Part shown: positions 1 through 9,420 of the stretch, in pieces | Position numbering within the stretch: position 1 is the stretch's first letter | How the letters are laid out: each line of letters begins with the position of its first letter | Source: Enterobacteriaceae bacterium RIT693 | GTDB lineage: Bacteria > Pseudomonadota > Gammaproteobacteria > Enterobacterales > Enterobacteriaceae | Direction: 5' to 3' | Assembly: GCA_009668225.1 (NCBI GenBank) | Contig: WJYK01000007.1 | Location: 62,001 to 126,000, forward strand | DNA: 64,000 nt | Made by a program: the position numbers and the translations under genes | Notes under the pieces: model-generated | Told to the model about the DNA's origin: nothing | The model's input: the letters and a program-made list of their open reading frames with translations, nothing else | Database searches by the model: none

Positions 1-783
1 TTTTTCAAGCGCCGCCGGCAGGCGGGTCCAGACGACGTTAAATGGAGCTCGTACCACCAGCATTGGCAGGCCGGTATCATCCGCTGCGCTCTGCACGTCA
101 AGCTGCGAGGCGCTACGGTTGTCCTGCGAGTTCTGGCGAGCAGTATCTGACTTGTCGAGGCCTGAGCTGATGACGTTCAGCATCTGCGCGCTGTAGCGCT
201 GCATTGAAGAGGCATCCGCTACCGGTTTGCCGCCCTGCTCAAGGTTAAGCAGTTTGACCACAACGGACTGCTGGTAACCCTGCGGCTGTACGCTAACCTG
301 ATAACGCCCGCGGTACTGCACGTCTTCGTCAGCGCGGTTCCACTGTACCCAGTCGGTTGTCAGGGTTTGGCCGGCATCGTCGCGTTTCGCAATCGCGTAG
401 TTCTGGGATTGCAGAATGCTCACGACCTGAGACCACAGCCCGCTAGCCCTCGTTGCTTCAACCTGCAGCGTGGCGGTATCGCCGGTAAACTGGGTGCGCG
501 CGCCGTTAACCAGAGCCAGAGCCTGCGCCGGTGGGCGAATATCCAACTGCTTGCCTACAGCACCACTGCCGTTAGTGACCGGAATGTTGTAGTCGCCATT
601 CTGTACCGGCAGGATCATCCCCGCCGGAGAGTGGATTTCCGCAAGTGGAGTCGCATCCAGGTAGGACTCATCGCCGCTAACCTGACGCTTATAACGCTGA
701 TCGGAACTGCACGCCGCTAATAGCATGGCGAGCGAAACAACAGCAACTTTTGCCACCGTCGACTTCTGTACTGAGTAAGCCAT
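1..783 (-). CDS. bamC: Outer membrane assembly lipoprotein BamC (3' part missing)
   Basis: BamC (NlpB) is a lipoprotein subunit of the BAM complex that inserts beta-barrel proteins into the outer membrane. Translation from the ATG at 783-781 begins MAYSVQK and runs through a hydrophobic signal segment into the lipobox LAAC, with Cys25 as the expected lipidated residue; [17 protein letters not shown] follows, as in other BamC proteins. The frame stays open to the left edge, so the C-terminal part lies outside the window. It sits 16 bp downstream of dapA on the same strand, the usual dapA-bamC operon. The identification rests on recalled E. coli sequence and gene order. Confidence 0.95.
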   Translation of the reverse strand, partial: MAYSVQKSTVAKVAVVSLAMLLAACSSDQRYKRQVSGDESYLDATPLAEIHSPAGMILPVQNGDYNIPVTNGSGAVGKQLDIRPPAQALALVNGARTQFTGDTATLQVEATRASGLWSQVVSILQSQNYAIAKRDDAGQTLTTDWVQWNRADEDVQYRGRYQVSVQPQGYQQSVVVKLLNLEQGGKPVADASSMQRYSAQMLNVISSGLDKSDTARQNSQDNRSASQLDVQSAADDTGLPMLVVRAPFNVVWTRLPAALEK

Positions 784-799
784 CAAATCTCCCTAAGCT

Positions 800-1678
800 T
801 TACAGCAAACCGGCATGCTTAAGCGCGCTAACAATCACCGGCCGACTGGCGTCAGTCAGCGGCGTCATCGGCAGGCGTAAGGTATCGGTTGCCACAAGAC
901 CCAACTCCCTGGCGGCCCATTTCACCGGAATAGGGTTGGGTTCTACAAATAATTTACAGTGCAGCGGCATCAGACGCTGATTAATTTCGCGAGCCTGTGC
1001 AAATTGCCCTGAGGTGGCCAGTTTACACATTTCCGCCATCTCACGCGCGGCTACGTTTGCGGTCACGGAAATTACGCCGTGGCCACCAAGCTGAATGAAG
1101 TCCAGCGCGCTGGCGTCATCGCCGCTCACCAGGATGAAGTCATCTTCAACCAGCTCTTTGATCTGGTTTACGCGGCTTAAGTTCCCGGTGGCTTCTTTGA
1201 TACCGATAATATTTTTGATTTTCGCCAGGCGGCCAACGGTTTCCGGCAGCATGTCGCAGCCGGTACGAGACGGCACGTTATACAGCATCTGTGGCAGATG
1301 GGTGCTTTCAGCAATCGCTTTAAAGTGCTGGAACAGCCCTTCCTGGGTAGGACGGTTGTAATACGGGGTGACCGTCAGGCAGCCTACAATGCCGCTGTCC
1401 TGCAGGTGATGCGTCAGGGAAATCGCTTCGGAAGTGGCGTTAGCACCAGTACCGGCAATAATCGGGATACGCCCGTCAGCCAGTTCAACGGTAAGCTTCA
1501 CTACGTCGACGTGTTCGTCGTGGCTTAAGGTAGCCGATTCGCCGGTAGTCCCTACCGAGACAATCGCCGATGTTCCGCTGGCGACATGGTAATCAATCAG
1601 TTTTTTCAGGCTGGACCGGCAGACATTACCTTTCTCATCCATCGGCGTAATTATCGCGACAACACTTCCCGTAAACAT
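800..1678 (-). CDS. dapA: 4-hydroxy-tetrahydrodipicolinate synthase
   Basis: DapA condenses pyruvate with aspartate semialdehyde, the first committed step of lysine and diaminopimelate synthesis in the cytoplasm. The 292-residue product starts MFTGSVVAI, matching the family start; an in-frame codon six residues upstream was not used. Lys161 (in GIKEATG) forms the Schiff base with pyruvate, and Tyr133 lies in the [10 protein letters not shown] motif. The pyruvate-binding GTTGES motif is near residue 43. It is divergent from gcvR and is followed at once by bamC. Length and motifs are those of a normal active enzyme. Confidence 0.98.
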   Translation of the reverse strand: MFTGSVVAIITPMDEKGNVCRSSLKKLIDYHVASGTSAIVSVGTTGESATLSHDEHVDVVKLTVELADGRIPIIAGTGANATSEAISLTHHLQDSGIVGCLTVTPYYNRPTQEGLFQHFKAIAESTHLPQMLYNVPSRTGCDMLPETVGRLAKIKNIIGIKEATGNLSRVNQIKELVEDDFILVSGDDASALDFIQLGGHGVISVTANVAAREMAEMCKLATSGQFAQAREINQRLMPLHCKLFVEPNPIPVKWAARELGLVATDTLRLPMTPLTDASRPVIVSALKHAGLL

Positions 1679-1824
1679 TAGCCACCCTCTGTGCAAACAT
1701 GTTCTCCAATGTTACGTTTGGTGCCATAGCAAAAGCAAGCTGCCAGAAGGCGCTAAGCGGTTGGCAGCTTACTTTTTTTATGCTTTCCTAATGTGAATCT
1801 CACCGATTGACAGGAAGAACGCGC

Positions 1825-2379
1825 TTGACACCCTCATCACACCATTATTTGGTTATCACAGCCCTGGGCGCGGACCGTCCTGGTATCGTCAATACCATCA
1901 CCCGCCACGTGAGCAGCTGCGGCTGTAACATCGAAGACAGTCGTCTTGCCATGCTGGGTGAAGAGTTCACCTTTATCATGCTGCTTTCCGGCACCTGGAA
2001 CGCGATAACCCTGATCGAATCAACCCTGCCGCTAAAGGGCGCGGAACTCGATCTGTTAATTGTGATGAAACGCACAACCGCCCAGGAAAGACCGGCGACC
2101 CCGGCCACGGTTTGGGTGCAGGTTGAAGTGGCCGACTCGCCGCACCTGATTGAGCGATTTACCCATCTGTTTGATACCCATCAGATGAACATTGCCGAAC
2201 TGGTTTCCCGCACTCAGCCTGCAGAAAACGGCGTGGGGCCGCGCCTGTATATTCAGATAACTGCCCACAGTCCCGGCTCCCAGGATGCGACAATTATCGA
2301 GCAAGCGTTTAAAGCCCTATGTACAGAACTGAATGCAGAAGGCACTATTAACGTGGTTAACCCACAGCAAGATGATTAA
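1825..2379 (+). CDS. gcvR: Glycine cleavage system transcriptional repressor GcvR
   Basis: GcvR binds the activator GcvA and keeps the gcv operon repressed when glycine is scarce. The protein holds two ACT domains, roughly residues 5-85 and 95-175; the first contains the conserved stretch ALGADRPGIVN. I chose the TTG at 1825 (MTPSSHHYLV, 184 aa) because an AGGAAG ribosome site lies 7 nt upstream and the E. coli protein begins at the equivalent point. A TTG at 1807 would add six residues without a good ribosome site. It is divergent from dapA and is followed after 15 bp by bcp. Confidence 0.95.
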   Translation: MTPSSHHYLVITALGADRPGIVNTITRHVSSCGCNIEDSRLAMLGEEFTFIMLLSGTWNAITLIESTLPLKGAELDLLIVMKRTTAQERPATPATVWVQVEVADSPHLIERFTHLFDTHQMNIAELVSRTQPAENGVGPRLYIQITAHSPGSQDATIIEQAFKALCTELNAEGTINVVNPQQDD

Positions 2380-2394
2380 AGACGGAGAGTAGTG

Positions 2395-2865
2395 ATGAGC
2401 CCACTGAAAGCCGGTGATAGTGCACCGAAATTTAGCTTGCCCGATCAGGACGGCGAACAAGTAAATTTAACCGACTTCCAGGGACAGCGAGTTCTGGTTT
2501 ATTTCTATCCAAAAGCAATGACACCAGGCTGCACCGTGCAGGCATGTGGTTTGCGCGACAACATGGATGAGTTGAAAAAGCGTGGCGTGGAAGTGCTGGG
2601 CATCAGCACCGACAAGCCGGAAAAGCTGTCCCGTTTTGCCGAGAAAGAACTGCTTAACTTCACCCTGCTTTCTGATGAAGACCATCAGGTCTGCGAACAG
2701 TTTGGCGTGTGGGGCGAGAAAACGTTCATGGGCAAAACCTATGACGGCATTCACCGTATCAGCTTCCTGCTGGACGGCGACGGTAAAGTGGAAAAGGTGT
2801 TTGATGATTTCAAAACCAGCAACCACCACGATATCGTTGTGAACTGGCTTACAGAAAACGCCTAA
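2395..2865 (+). CDS. bcp: Thioredoxin-dependent thiol peroxidase (bacterioferritin comigratory protein)
   Basis: Bcp is an atypical 2-Cys peroxiredoxin of the BCP/PrxQ group that reduces hydrogen and organic peroxides using thioredoxin. The 156-residue product starts MSPLKAGD and carries the peroxidatic motif PGCTVQAC, which holds both the peroxidatic Cys and the resolving Cys five residues later. The ATG at 2395 was preferred over the overlapping GTG at 2392 because GGAGAG precedes it by a normal distance. It lies 15 bp behind gcvR, probably cotranscribed, and ends at a strong bidirectional terminator. Confidence 0.97.
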   Translation: MSPLKAGDSAPKFSLPDQDGEQVNLTDFQGQRVLVYFYPKAMTPGCTVQACGLRDNMDELKKRGVEVLGISTDKPEKLSRFAEKELLNFTLLSDEDHQVCEQFGVWGEKTFMGKTYDGIHRISFLLDGDGKVEKVFDDFKTSNHHDIVVNWLTENA

Positions 2866-2873
2866 GAACACAC

Positions 2874-2903
2874 AAAAAAGCCGACGTCTCAGTCGGCTTT
2901 TTT
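2874..2903. terminator. Bidirectional Rho-independent terminator between bcp and perM
   Basis: GCCGAC (2880-2885) pairs with GTCGGC (2892-2897). A run of six A precedes the stem and six T follow it, so it can stop transcription from both convergent genes. Confidence 0.9.
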
Positions 2904-2910
2904 ATTCCTG

Positions 2911-3987
2911 TTATTCCCGGGTGACCGCGTCATCCGCCAGCGAAGCATCCGGCCAGGCATGAACGACGGCTTTAATCAGCGTTGCCAGCGGGATAGCGAA
3001 GAACACGCCCCAGAATCCCCACAGCCCGCCGAAAATCACCACCGACAGAATAATCACCAGCGGGTGAAGATTTACCGCCTCCGAGAACAGCACCGGCACC
3101 AGCAGGTTGCCGTCGAGCGCCTGAATAATCAGGTACACGCCAAACAGCGTCCAAAACTCGGTGCCCAGGCCAAACTGGAACAGCGCCACGCAGATAACCG
3201 GAATGGTGACCACAAACGCGCCGATGTACGGAATAAGCACCGAGAAACCCACCAGCACCGCCAGCAGCAGGGAATAGTTCAGCCCGAAGACAATAAAGCC
3301 GATATAGGTCGCCACGCCTACGACGATCATCTCCAGCACTTTACCGCGAATATAATTGGTGATTTGCTGGTTCATCTCCACCCAGACCTGCCCCGCCAGG
3401 CCGCGGTTGCGCGGCAGAACGCGGCGCACGGCGTTCAGCATCTGCTCTTTATCCTTCACCAGGAAGAACACCATCAGCGGAACCAGAATCAGATAGATAG
3501 CCAGCGTCAGCAGCCCAACCAGCGACGCCAGGGAGAATTTCACCACCTGGTCGCCCATGCCTGACAGCCGCCCGCGCACGTTTTCGGCCATGGCGTCAAT
3601 AATGCCCGCGTCCACCAGCGCCGGGTAGCGCTTCGGCAGCGTCGCGGCAAAGTCAGAAAGCTTGTTGAGCATCCCTGGCATATCGCGGATCAGGTTGATC
3701 CCCTGCTGCCAGGCGACGGGGGCTACAAACAGCACCATCAGCAGCAAAATGCCGACAAACAGCACCAGCACGATAGTCGTCGCCCACGTTCGGGAACAGC
3801 CGACACGCTCCAGGCGCGCCGTCGGCCACTCAAGCAAATAGGCCAGAACAATAGCCACCAGCAGCGGTGCCAGCAGGCCATGAAGGAAGAACAGAATGCA
3901 AAAGCCCGCCACCAGAATAACCAGCAGCGCAATCGCCTCCGGATCGCTGAAACGACGGCGATACCACTGCAACAACATGTCGAGCAT
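2911..3987 (-). CDS. perM: AI-2E family inner membrane transporter PerM
   Basis: PerM is a multi-spanning inner membrane protein of the AI-2E/UPF0118 family; its substrate in enterobacteria is not established. The 358-residue product starts MLDMLLQWYRRRF at 3987, with GGAAGGG just upstream, and matches E. coli PerM over its length. About eight hydrophobic segments are visible: three within residues 18-90, a large soluble loop at about 95-150, then further pairs including LASLVGLLTLAIYLILVPL and the C-terminal GGLWGFWGVFFAIPLATLIK motif typical of the family. It is convergent with bcp and divergent from bepA. Confidence 0.95.
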   Translation of the reverse strand: MLDMLLQWYRRRFSDPEAIALLVILVAGFCILFFLHGLLAPLLVAIVLAYLLEWPTARLERVGCSRTWATTIVLVLFVGILLLMVLFVAPVAWQQGINLIRDMPGMLNKLSDFAATLPKRYPALVDAGIIDAMAENVRGRLSGMGDQVVKFSLASLVGLLTLAIYLILVPLMVFFLVKDKEQMLNAVRRVLPRNRGLAGQVWVEMNQQITNYIRGKVLEMIVVGVATYIGFIVFGLNYSLLLAVLVGFSVLIPYIGAFVVTIPVICVALFQFGLGTEFWTLFGVYLIIQALDGNLLVPVLFSEAVNLHPLVIILSVVIFGGLWGFWGVFFAIPLATLIKAVVHAWPDASLADDAVTRE

Positions 3988-4190
3988 ACATCCCTTCCGT
4001 GAAGTTTTTTTTGATGGCGAATTGTATCGAAATGTCACCGTAAAGACTTTGCTTTTTACGGCGGATTACAAAGGGAGAATCAACCAAATAAAATCTTCGC
4101 AGCTTCAACGCCCTACAGTACACTTCTTTAAGCGAACAAACTTGTACTCATCGTGTCAAAATCTGACAACGACTAAACGGGACAGTAGTT

Positions 4191-5654
4191 ATGGTTAGGC
4201 AGTTGAAAAAGACCCTGATTGCAACACTTACGGCCGCACTGCTGGCGGGAAGCGCACTCCCCGTCAGCGCGGATGTGACTGACCAGCTTCCCGACATGGG
4301 GACATCCGCAGGCAGCACGCTGTCTATTGGTCAGGAGATGCAGATGGGCGATTTTTACGTCCGTCAGCTGCGCGGCAGCGCACCGCTGATTAACGATCCG
4401 TTACTCACGCAGTACATTAACTCGCTGGGTATGCGCCTGGTCAGCCACGCCAACTCGGTGAAAACGCCTTTCCACTTCTTCCTAATCAACAACGACGAAA
4501 TTAACGCCTTCGCCTTCTTTGGCGGCAACGTGGTGTTACATTCGGCGCTGTTCCGCTATGCCGATACCGAAAGCCAGCTGGCTTCAGTTATGGCGCACGA
4601 AATTTCCCACGTGACCCAGCGCCACCTGGCGCGAGCAATGGAAGACCAAAAGAAAAATGCGCCGCTGACCTGGGTGGGCGCCCTGGGCTCAATTCTGCTG
4701 GCGATGGCCAGCCCACAGGTCGGGATGGCCGCGCTTTCCGGCACGTTAGCCGGGACTCAGCAGGGTATGATCAGCTTTACCCAACAGAACGAGCAGGAGG
4801 CAGACCGCATTGGCATTCAGGTGCTGCAGCGTTCAGGCTTTGATCCGCAGGCGATGCCGGGTTTCCTCGAAAAACTGCTCGATCAGGCGCGCTATTCTTC
4901 GCGCCCGCCGGAAATTCTGCTGACTCACCCGCTGCCGGAAAGCCGTCTGGCGGATGCCCGTAACCGCGCAAACCAGATGCGCCCGGTGGTGGTACAGTCC
5001 TCAGAAAATTTCTATATGGCGAAGGTGCGTACCCTGGGAATGTATAACTCAGGCCGTAATCAGCTAACGCCGGACCTGCTGGACGCCTGGTCAAAAGGCA
5101 ACGTGCGCGAGCAAAGCGCGGCGCAATACGGGCGAGCGCTGCAGGCTTTACAGGCGGATAAATATGACGAAGCAAGAAAAGCGCTTCAGCCGCTGCTTAC
5201 CGCCCAGCCGGCAAACCCCTGGTATCTCGACCTGGCGACAGATATCGACCTCGGCCAGCACAAGGCAAACGACGCTATCAACCGGCTGAAAAACGCCCCG
5301 GATCTGAAGAACAACCCGGTGCTGCAGCTGAACCTCGCCAACGCTTATCTTGAAGGCGGGCAGCCCGCCGAAACGGCAACGCTGCTTAACCGCTACACCT
5401 TCGCCCATCCAGACGATACCAACGGCTGGGATCTGCTGGCTCAGGCGCAGGGCAAACTAGGCAACCGCGATCAGGAGCTGGCCGCTCGCGCCGAAGTCAT
5501 GGCGCTAAACGGCCGTCTGGATCAGGCCATTTCGCTGCTCGGAAGCGCCAGCTCGCAGGTGAAGCTCGGCAGCCTGCAGCAGGCCAGGTACGACGCCCGT
5601 ATCGATCAGCTGCGCCAGCTACAGCAGCGCTTTAAACCTTATATGAAGATGTAA
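4191..5654 (+). CDS. bepA: Periplasmic chaperone and metalloprotease BepA
   Basis: BepA (YfgC) acts in the periplasm on stalled outer membrane proteins, helping LptD mature or degrading it. The 487-residue product has a signal peptide (cleavage near VSA-DVTD), an M48 zinc peptidase domain with HEISH at residues 136-140 (His136, Glu137, His140), the third ligand region EQEADRIG near residue 200, and a C-terminal TPR domain from about residue 305. It is full length compared with E. coli. Upstream is about 150 bp of spacer shared with the divergent perM; yfgD follows after 11 bp with its own ribosome site. Confidence 0.97.
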   Translation: MVRQLKKTLIATLTAALLAGSALPVSADVTDQLPDMGTSAGSTLSIGQEMQMGDFYVRQLRGSAPLINDPLLTQYINSLGMRLVSHANSVKTPFHFFLINNDEINAFAFFGGNVVLHSALFRYADTESQLASVMAHEISHVTQRHLARAMEDQKKNAPLTWVGALGSILLAMASPQVGMAALSGTLAGTQQGMISFTQQNEQEADRIGIQVLQRSGFDPQAMPGFLEKLLDQARYSSRPPEILLTHPLPESRLADARNRANQMRPVVVQSSENFYMAKVRTLGMYNSGRNQLTPDLLDAWSKGNVREQSAAQYGRALQALQADKYDEARKALQPLLTAQPANPWYLDLATDIDLGQHKANDAINRLKNAPDLKNNPVLQLNLANAYLEGGQPAETATLLNRYTFAHPDDTNGWDLLAQAQGKLGNRDQELAARAEVMALNGRLDQAISLLGSASSQVKLGSLQQARYDARIDQLRQLQQRFKPYMKM

Positions 5655-5665
5655 CAGGAGTCCGT

Positions 5666-6022
5666 ATGTCCACGAAGGTCGAAATTTACCACAACCCACG
5701 CTGCTCCAAGAGCCGCGAAACGCTGAACCTGCTAAAGGAGAACGGCGTCGAGCCGGAGGTGGTGCTTTATCTGGAAACCCCACCGGACGCGGCGACCATC
5801 CAGTCGCTGCTGAAGAAGCTAGGCTTCACCAGCGCGCGTGAACTGATGCGCCGCAAGGAAGACCTGTACAAAGAGCTAAAGCTGGATGACGCCAGCCTCA
5901 GCGAGGGAGCGCTTATTAACGCCATGGTTGAGCACCCGAAACTCATCGAGCGCCCTATCGTTCTCGCCAATGGGAAAGCCCGTATTGGCCGCCCGCCTGA
6001 GCAGGTGCTCGAGATCCTCTAA
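5666..6022 (+). CDS. yfgD: ArsC-family glutaredoxin-dependent reductase YfgD
   Basis: This 118-residue protein has the thioredoxin-like ArsC fold, with the catalytic cysteine in NPRCSKSRETL. The arginine-bearing segment ERPIVLANGKARIGRPPE, which binds the oxyanion in true arsenate reductases, is present. It matches E. coli YfgD rather than plasmid ArsC, and it is not next to arsR or arsB, so arsenate may not be its physiological substrate. It lies 11 bp after bepA with CAGGAG upstream of the ATG and is probably cotranscribed. Downstream the E. coli gene order (hda, uraA, upp) is not continued. Confidence 0.92.
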   Translation: MSTKVEIYHNPRCSKSRETLNLLKENGVEPEVVLYLETPPDAATIQSLLKKLGFTSARELMRRKEDLYKELKLDDASLSEGALINAMVEHPKLIERPIVLANGKARIGRPPEQVLEIL

Positions 6023-6031
6023 CCTGCCCCG

Positions 6032-6053
6032 CCCGTTCCCTTCCGGGAGCGGG
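6032..6053. terminator. Terminator-like hairpin between yfgD and opgB
   Basis: CCCGTTCCC (6032-6040) pairs with GGGAGCGGG (6045-6053) through one T-G wobble. No long T run follows on either strand, so efficiency is uncertain. Confidence 0.55.
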
Positions 6054-8342
6054 TTAGCCGCTCACCGGCACAATTTTCAGCTCAGCTAATCCCACGCCAA
6101 GCTTACGCGGATCGTGCCCCAGAATATTGCCCTCGTTGGACAGCTGCGGCTTCGGTGGCTCAATGGTCAGCACCCTGTTGCCTTCAGGGTTATCAAAGCG
6201 CAGCGTGACGGTAGAGAGCTGGTCGCCAAAGGTGATGGTCTGCTCTTCATCACCGACCTTCACCGAAACCGGCTCGCCGACGTTCGGGCCAAAGGCTTTC
6301 GCCACCAGTACCAGATTGAACGTTGTCGGCAGCGGATCCTGATACTCAATCGTTACCAAAGGTGCCATGTTGGCGTTTGACCAGCGGCCCCAGGCTTCCG
6401 GGCGCGAAATACCGCTGAACTGCTTCACGCTCTGCGGCGCGCCGGCCACGTTGAAGATAAAGCTGTCCGCCTGGTAGCGAATGCTGTTTTCATCCGCCTT
6501 CAGCAAGGCAACGTTGTTTTTAAAACGCGCATTGCTCAGCGTTTGCCCGTCAAACTGCACGTTGTATTCGTCCAGCGGCTTGTCCACCAGCCGCACCGTG
6601 GGCTCAGCGCCAAGCTGCCCCTGCGCCACGCACAGCCCGGTGGAAAGCGCGAGCTGCGGCTCCCACAGACGCGCCATTTTGTAGCAGCGGTCGGCCCAGA
6701 TAAACCTATCGTCGCTTTTAAAATCGGCCAGCTGATAGCGCAGCGGCGCGGAATATTCGCTTTCCGGCAGCGGCTCAATTTTGCCTTTGCCGATTTTCAA
6801 CAGCAGCGGCAGCTTGAAGTGGGCGCCCGAATAGCTGAACGTATTCTTCTTCTGGTCAATACTGTAGCGGCTGATGGTTTTCGGGAAGTTCCACAGATCG
6901 ATAACGTCCGGCTTCCACTCGGTGACCTTATCCTTCAGGTTGGTGAAGACCATCGACAGCGACTCGCCGGACAGGCTGCTGCGCCCCAGCCCGATGTAGT
7001 TTCCACCGCCGAGAATATCCAGCACCGTGGCACCGTTATCCATCGTGTTGCGCTTCACGGCTTTTATTTCCGCCTGCGGTTTGTCGCCGCGAATCACAAA
7101 GAACAGGTTCTGCCTGTCCTGCTTCGTCAGGTATTTATACGCCGTATTGTTCATCGCCAGATGGTCGGAAGAGACCACGATCACCGTGTTACGGAAATAC
7201 GGCGAGGCTTTGATTTTGTCTATTAACGCCGCGATATGCTCCTGGCTACACGAAACGGCGCTAAATGAGCGGTTTTCTTTGCCATCGTAGCTGTAGCTGC
7301 GGCGGTTACATGTTCGCGAAATAAAGCCGTCCGGGTGATGAGTGTCGACCGTCAGGGTAAACAGCGAGAAGCGCTTCCCGGCCTTAGAAAGCTCGATAAA
7401 CTTGTCATAAGCTTCGTCCAGCACCGTATCATCGTAAAAACCCCAGTTATTCTTGTAATTCGGATCGGCCACCATCCCCTTCAGCTCCTGCGCGCCGTAC
7501 ATATGCTCGAAGCCGTGGGACTGCAGGAAGATATCTTTGCCGGCAAAGCGCAGATCAGCGCCCTGAATAAAGTAGTTTTGATAGCCGGATGCCTTAAGAA
7601 TATCGCCGAGGCAGATGTTCTTCGGGAAGAAGCTCGACATCGACGCCGAAGAGTTCCCCTCAAAAGGCGCAAACAGCGGGACACCGCACTGCGAAGCCAC
7701 AATACCCGCGATGGTGTAGTCCATGCCCGCCATCTGCCCGGTGTGGCTGAAATCTATCGCCTGGCTTTTCAAAGCGTTCAGCTCGGGCGCTAAGTCGGGA
7801 AACGCCTGCTCATCAAAATAGGTGCGTTCCAGGCTTTCGCCGTAGATATAAACCAGGTTCAGCTTTGGCTGTTTAATGATGCCTTCCGGCACTTTATACC
7901 AGTCGGCAAAGTCAGACGTGCCGGTACGGGTCTGGGATTTAATCAGCGACACCACCTGCTGATACGCAGGCGTTGTTTTTATCGAAAACAGCGCCAGAAA
8001 CAGCGCCAGGGCGCTGTAGCCCAAATGGTGCGGATGGTTCTTTCGGCGTAAAATCCAGGTCAGACCGCCAAAAATGGCAATCAACCCGACGGCCAGGCCC
8101 AGCCCGGGCAGAATGTATTTACCGACGCCTGCGCCGGTCATACTGCTGGTGAGCGTATAGAGCACCGCATCGTTAATGCCTTCGCCGGTAAAATAGTTAC
8201 TGGCCAGCAACGTGACGTTGAGCACGATAAACAGGCCGAGCATCAGCAGGATGATCGTCAGCCACCAGATATTTCGACCGGCTTTTACCGCATAAACGGC
8301 AATAGCCGCCAAAAACAGCACCACAGAAAGCAATTCGGACAA
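6054..8342 (-). CDS. opgB: Phosphoglycerol transferase I (osmoregulated periplasmic glucan modification)
   Basis: OpgB (MdoB) moves phosphoglycerol from phosphatidylglycerol to osmoregulated periplasmic glucans. Three to four membrane segments occupy roughly the first 120 residues. A large periplasmic sulfatase-type domain follows, with [12 protein letters not shown] (nucleophile and metal site), the later [12 protein letters not shown] and the metal motif SSDHLAMNN. The start is ambiguous. TTG at 8342 ([10 protein letters not shown], 762 aa) has GAGGT 7 nt upstream and matches the family length of 763; ATG at 8360 with AGGTG upstream would add six residues. In E. coli opgB is far from yfgD and ahpC, so its position here is a rearrangement. 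Confidence 0.94.
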   Translation of the reverse strand: MSELLSVVLFLAAIAVYAVKAGRNIWWLTIILLMLGLFIVLNVTLLASNYFTGEGINDAVLYTLTSSMTGAGVGKYILPGLGLAVGLIAIFGGLTWILRRKNHPHHLGYSALALFLALFSIKTTPAYQQVVSLIKSQTRTGTSDFADWYKVPEGIIKQPKLNLVYIYGESLERTYFDEQAFPDLAPELNALKSQAIDFSHTGQMAGMDYTIAGIVASQCGVPLFAPFEGNSSASMSSFFPKNICLGDILKASGYQNYFIQGADLRFAGKDIFLQSHGFEHMYGAQELKGMVADPNYKNNWGFYDDTVLDEAYDKFIELSKAGKRFSLFTLTVDTHHPDGFISRTCNRRSYSYDGKENRSFSAVSCSQEHIAALIDKIKASPYFRNTVIVVSSDHLAMNNTAYKYLTKQDRQNLFFVIRGDKPQAEIKAVKRNTMDNGATVLDILGGGNYIGLGRSSLSGESLSMVFTNLKDKVTEWKPDVIDLWNFPKTISRYSIDQKKNTFSYSGAHFKLPLLLKIGKGKIEPLPESEYSAPLRYQLADFKSDDRFIWADRCYKMARLWEPQLALSTGLCVAQGQLGAEPTVRLVDKPLDEYNVQFDGQTLSNARFKNNVALLKADENSIRYQADSFIFNVAGAPQSVKQFSGISRPEAWGRWSNANMAPLVTIEYQDPLPTTFNLVLVAKAFGPNVGEPVSVKVGDEEQTITFGDQLSTVTLRFDNPEGNRVLTIEPPKPQLSNEGNILGHDPRKLGVGLAELKIVPVSG

Positions 8343-8592
8343 CGCCAGTACCTCAGCCATCGCGCACCTGGCGCGATTATTCATGCAGAAAAATAACAGC
8401 CGGTAATTTAACCTTGCCGACATATTGCTGCAATTCTCCTGACACTACTTTGCGCACGGCATCGACTTTTCAGAATTTCCCCTCAAATTTAGGACTAACG
8501 GCCTTTAATAGCTTCTAACTATTACAACCATCGCTACTACAACGGACCGGGGAATTGACCTTTTTGGCGCTTAGATGCTGTAATTTCGCTGC

Positions 8593-8661
8593 TGTTATAA
8601 TTTTTTAAAGTGGAATTGTAACGCGCAACACCGGCCACCCTCGCAACGGGTGGCCTTTTTT
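8593..8661 (+). promoter_or_regulatory. Extended -10 promoter followed at once by an intrinsic terminator (possible tiny RNA)
   Basis: The 433 bp between opgB and ahpC hold no open gene. Inside it a perfect extended -10 element, TG at 8593-8594 and TATAAT at 8596-8601, is followed about 30 nt later by a strong terminator: GGCCACCC (8633-8640), a 7 nt loop, GGGTGGCC (8648-8655) and a T run. A second candidate promoter, TTGACC 8555-8560 and TGTAAT 8579-8584 (18 bp spacer), points the same way. Together they predict a transcript of about 50 to 70 nt. It could be a small RNA or a leftover leader. The ahpC promoter must lie further right; TTGATT at 8695-8700 is one -35 candidate. I could not place an OxyR site with confidence. 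Confidence 0.5.
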
Positions 8662-8775
8662 ATGCCCGCAGAAAACGCTGTTAGGTATTACCTCTTGATT
8701 CAATAAAACCTACCCATTAGAGCCCCGGGCTAAAATTCGTTACCTTTCTCTCATCGCAAAACGGAGGAAGTTTAG

Positions 8776-9339
8776 ATGTCTTTAATTAATACCAAAATCA
8801 AACCATTCAAAAACCAGGCTTTCAAAAACGGCGAATTCGTTGAAGTCACGGAAAAAGATACCGAAGGCCGCTGGAGCGTTTTCTTCTTCTACCCGGCTGA
8901 CTTTACTTTCGTTTGCCCGACCGAACTGGGCGACGTGGCTGACCATTACGAAGAACTGCAGAAGCTGGGCGTAGACGTGTATTCCGTTTCTACCGACACC
9001 CACTTCACCCACAAAGCGTGGCACGGCAGCTCTGAAACCATCGCTAAAATCAAATACGCGATGATCGGCGACCCAACCGGGCTGCTTACCCGTAACTTCG
9101 AAAACATGCGTGAAGACGAAGGTCTGGCAGACCGCGCCACCTTCGTTGTTGACCCACAGGGCATCATCCAGGCTATCGAAGTGACCGCCGAAGGTATTGG
9201 CCGTGACGCTTCTGACCTGCTGCGCAAAGTGAAAGCTGCCCAGTACGTCGCTTCTCACCCAGGCGAAGTTTGCCCGGCTAAATGGAAAGAAGGCGAAGCG
9301 ACTCTGGCTCCATCTCTGGACCTGGTCGGCAAAATCTAA
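8776..9339 (+). CDS. ahpC: Alkyl hydroperoxide reductase subunit C
   Basis: AhpC is the typical 2-Cys peroxiredoxin that scavenges hydrogen peroxide and alkyl hydroperoxides in the cytoplasm and is re-reduced by AhpF. The 187-residue product has the peroxidatic Cys47 in [10 protein letters not shown] and the resolving Cys in [10 protein letters not shown] near residue 166. A strong GGAGG site lies 9 nt before the ATG. Codon use looks like that of a highly expressed gene. ahpF follows after 81 bp that contain an attenuator-like terminator, so AhpC is probably made in excess over AhpF. Confidence 0.98.
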   Translation: MSLINTKIKPFKNQAFKNGEFVEVTEKDTEGRWSVFFFYPADFTFVCPTELGDVADHYEELQKLGVDVYSVSTDTHFTHKAWHGSSETIAKIKYAMIGDPTGLLTRNFENMREDEGLADRATFVVDPQGIIQAIEVTAEGIGRDASDLLRKVKAAQYVASHPGEVCPAKWKEGEATLAPSLDLVGKI

Positions 9340-9368
9340 GTTTTACCCGCGTTACCCTCTTTTATTTT

Positions 9369-9398
9369 ACGGCTACTCCTTTTGGTAGCCGTTTTTTT
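9369..9398 (+). terminator. Intercistronic terminator/attenuator between ahpC and ahpF
   Basis: ACGGCTAC (9369-9376) pairs with GTAGCCGT (9385-9392), followed by a run of seven T. It lies inside the ahpCF operon and should let only part of the transcripts read into ahpF. Confidence 0.88.
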
Positions 9399-9420
9399 CT
9401 CGCCACCAGGGAGACTGACC

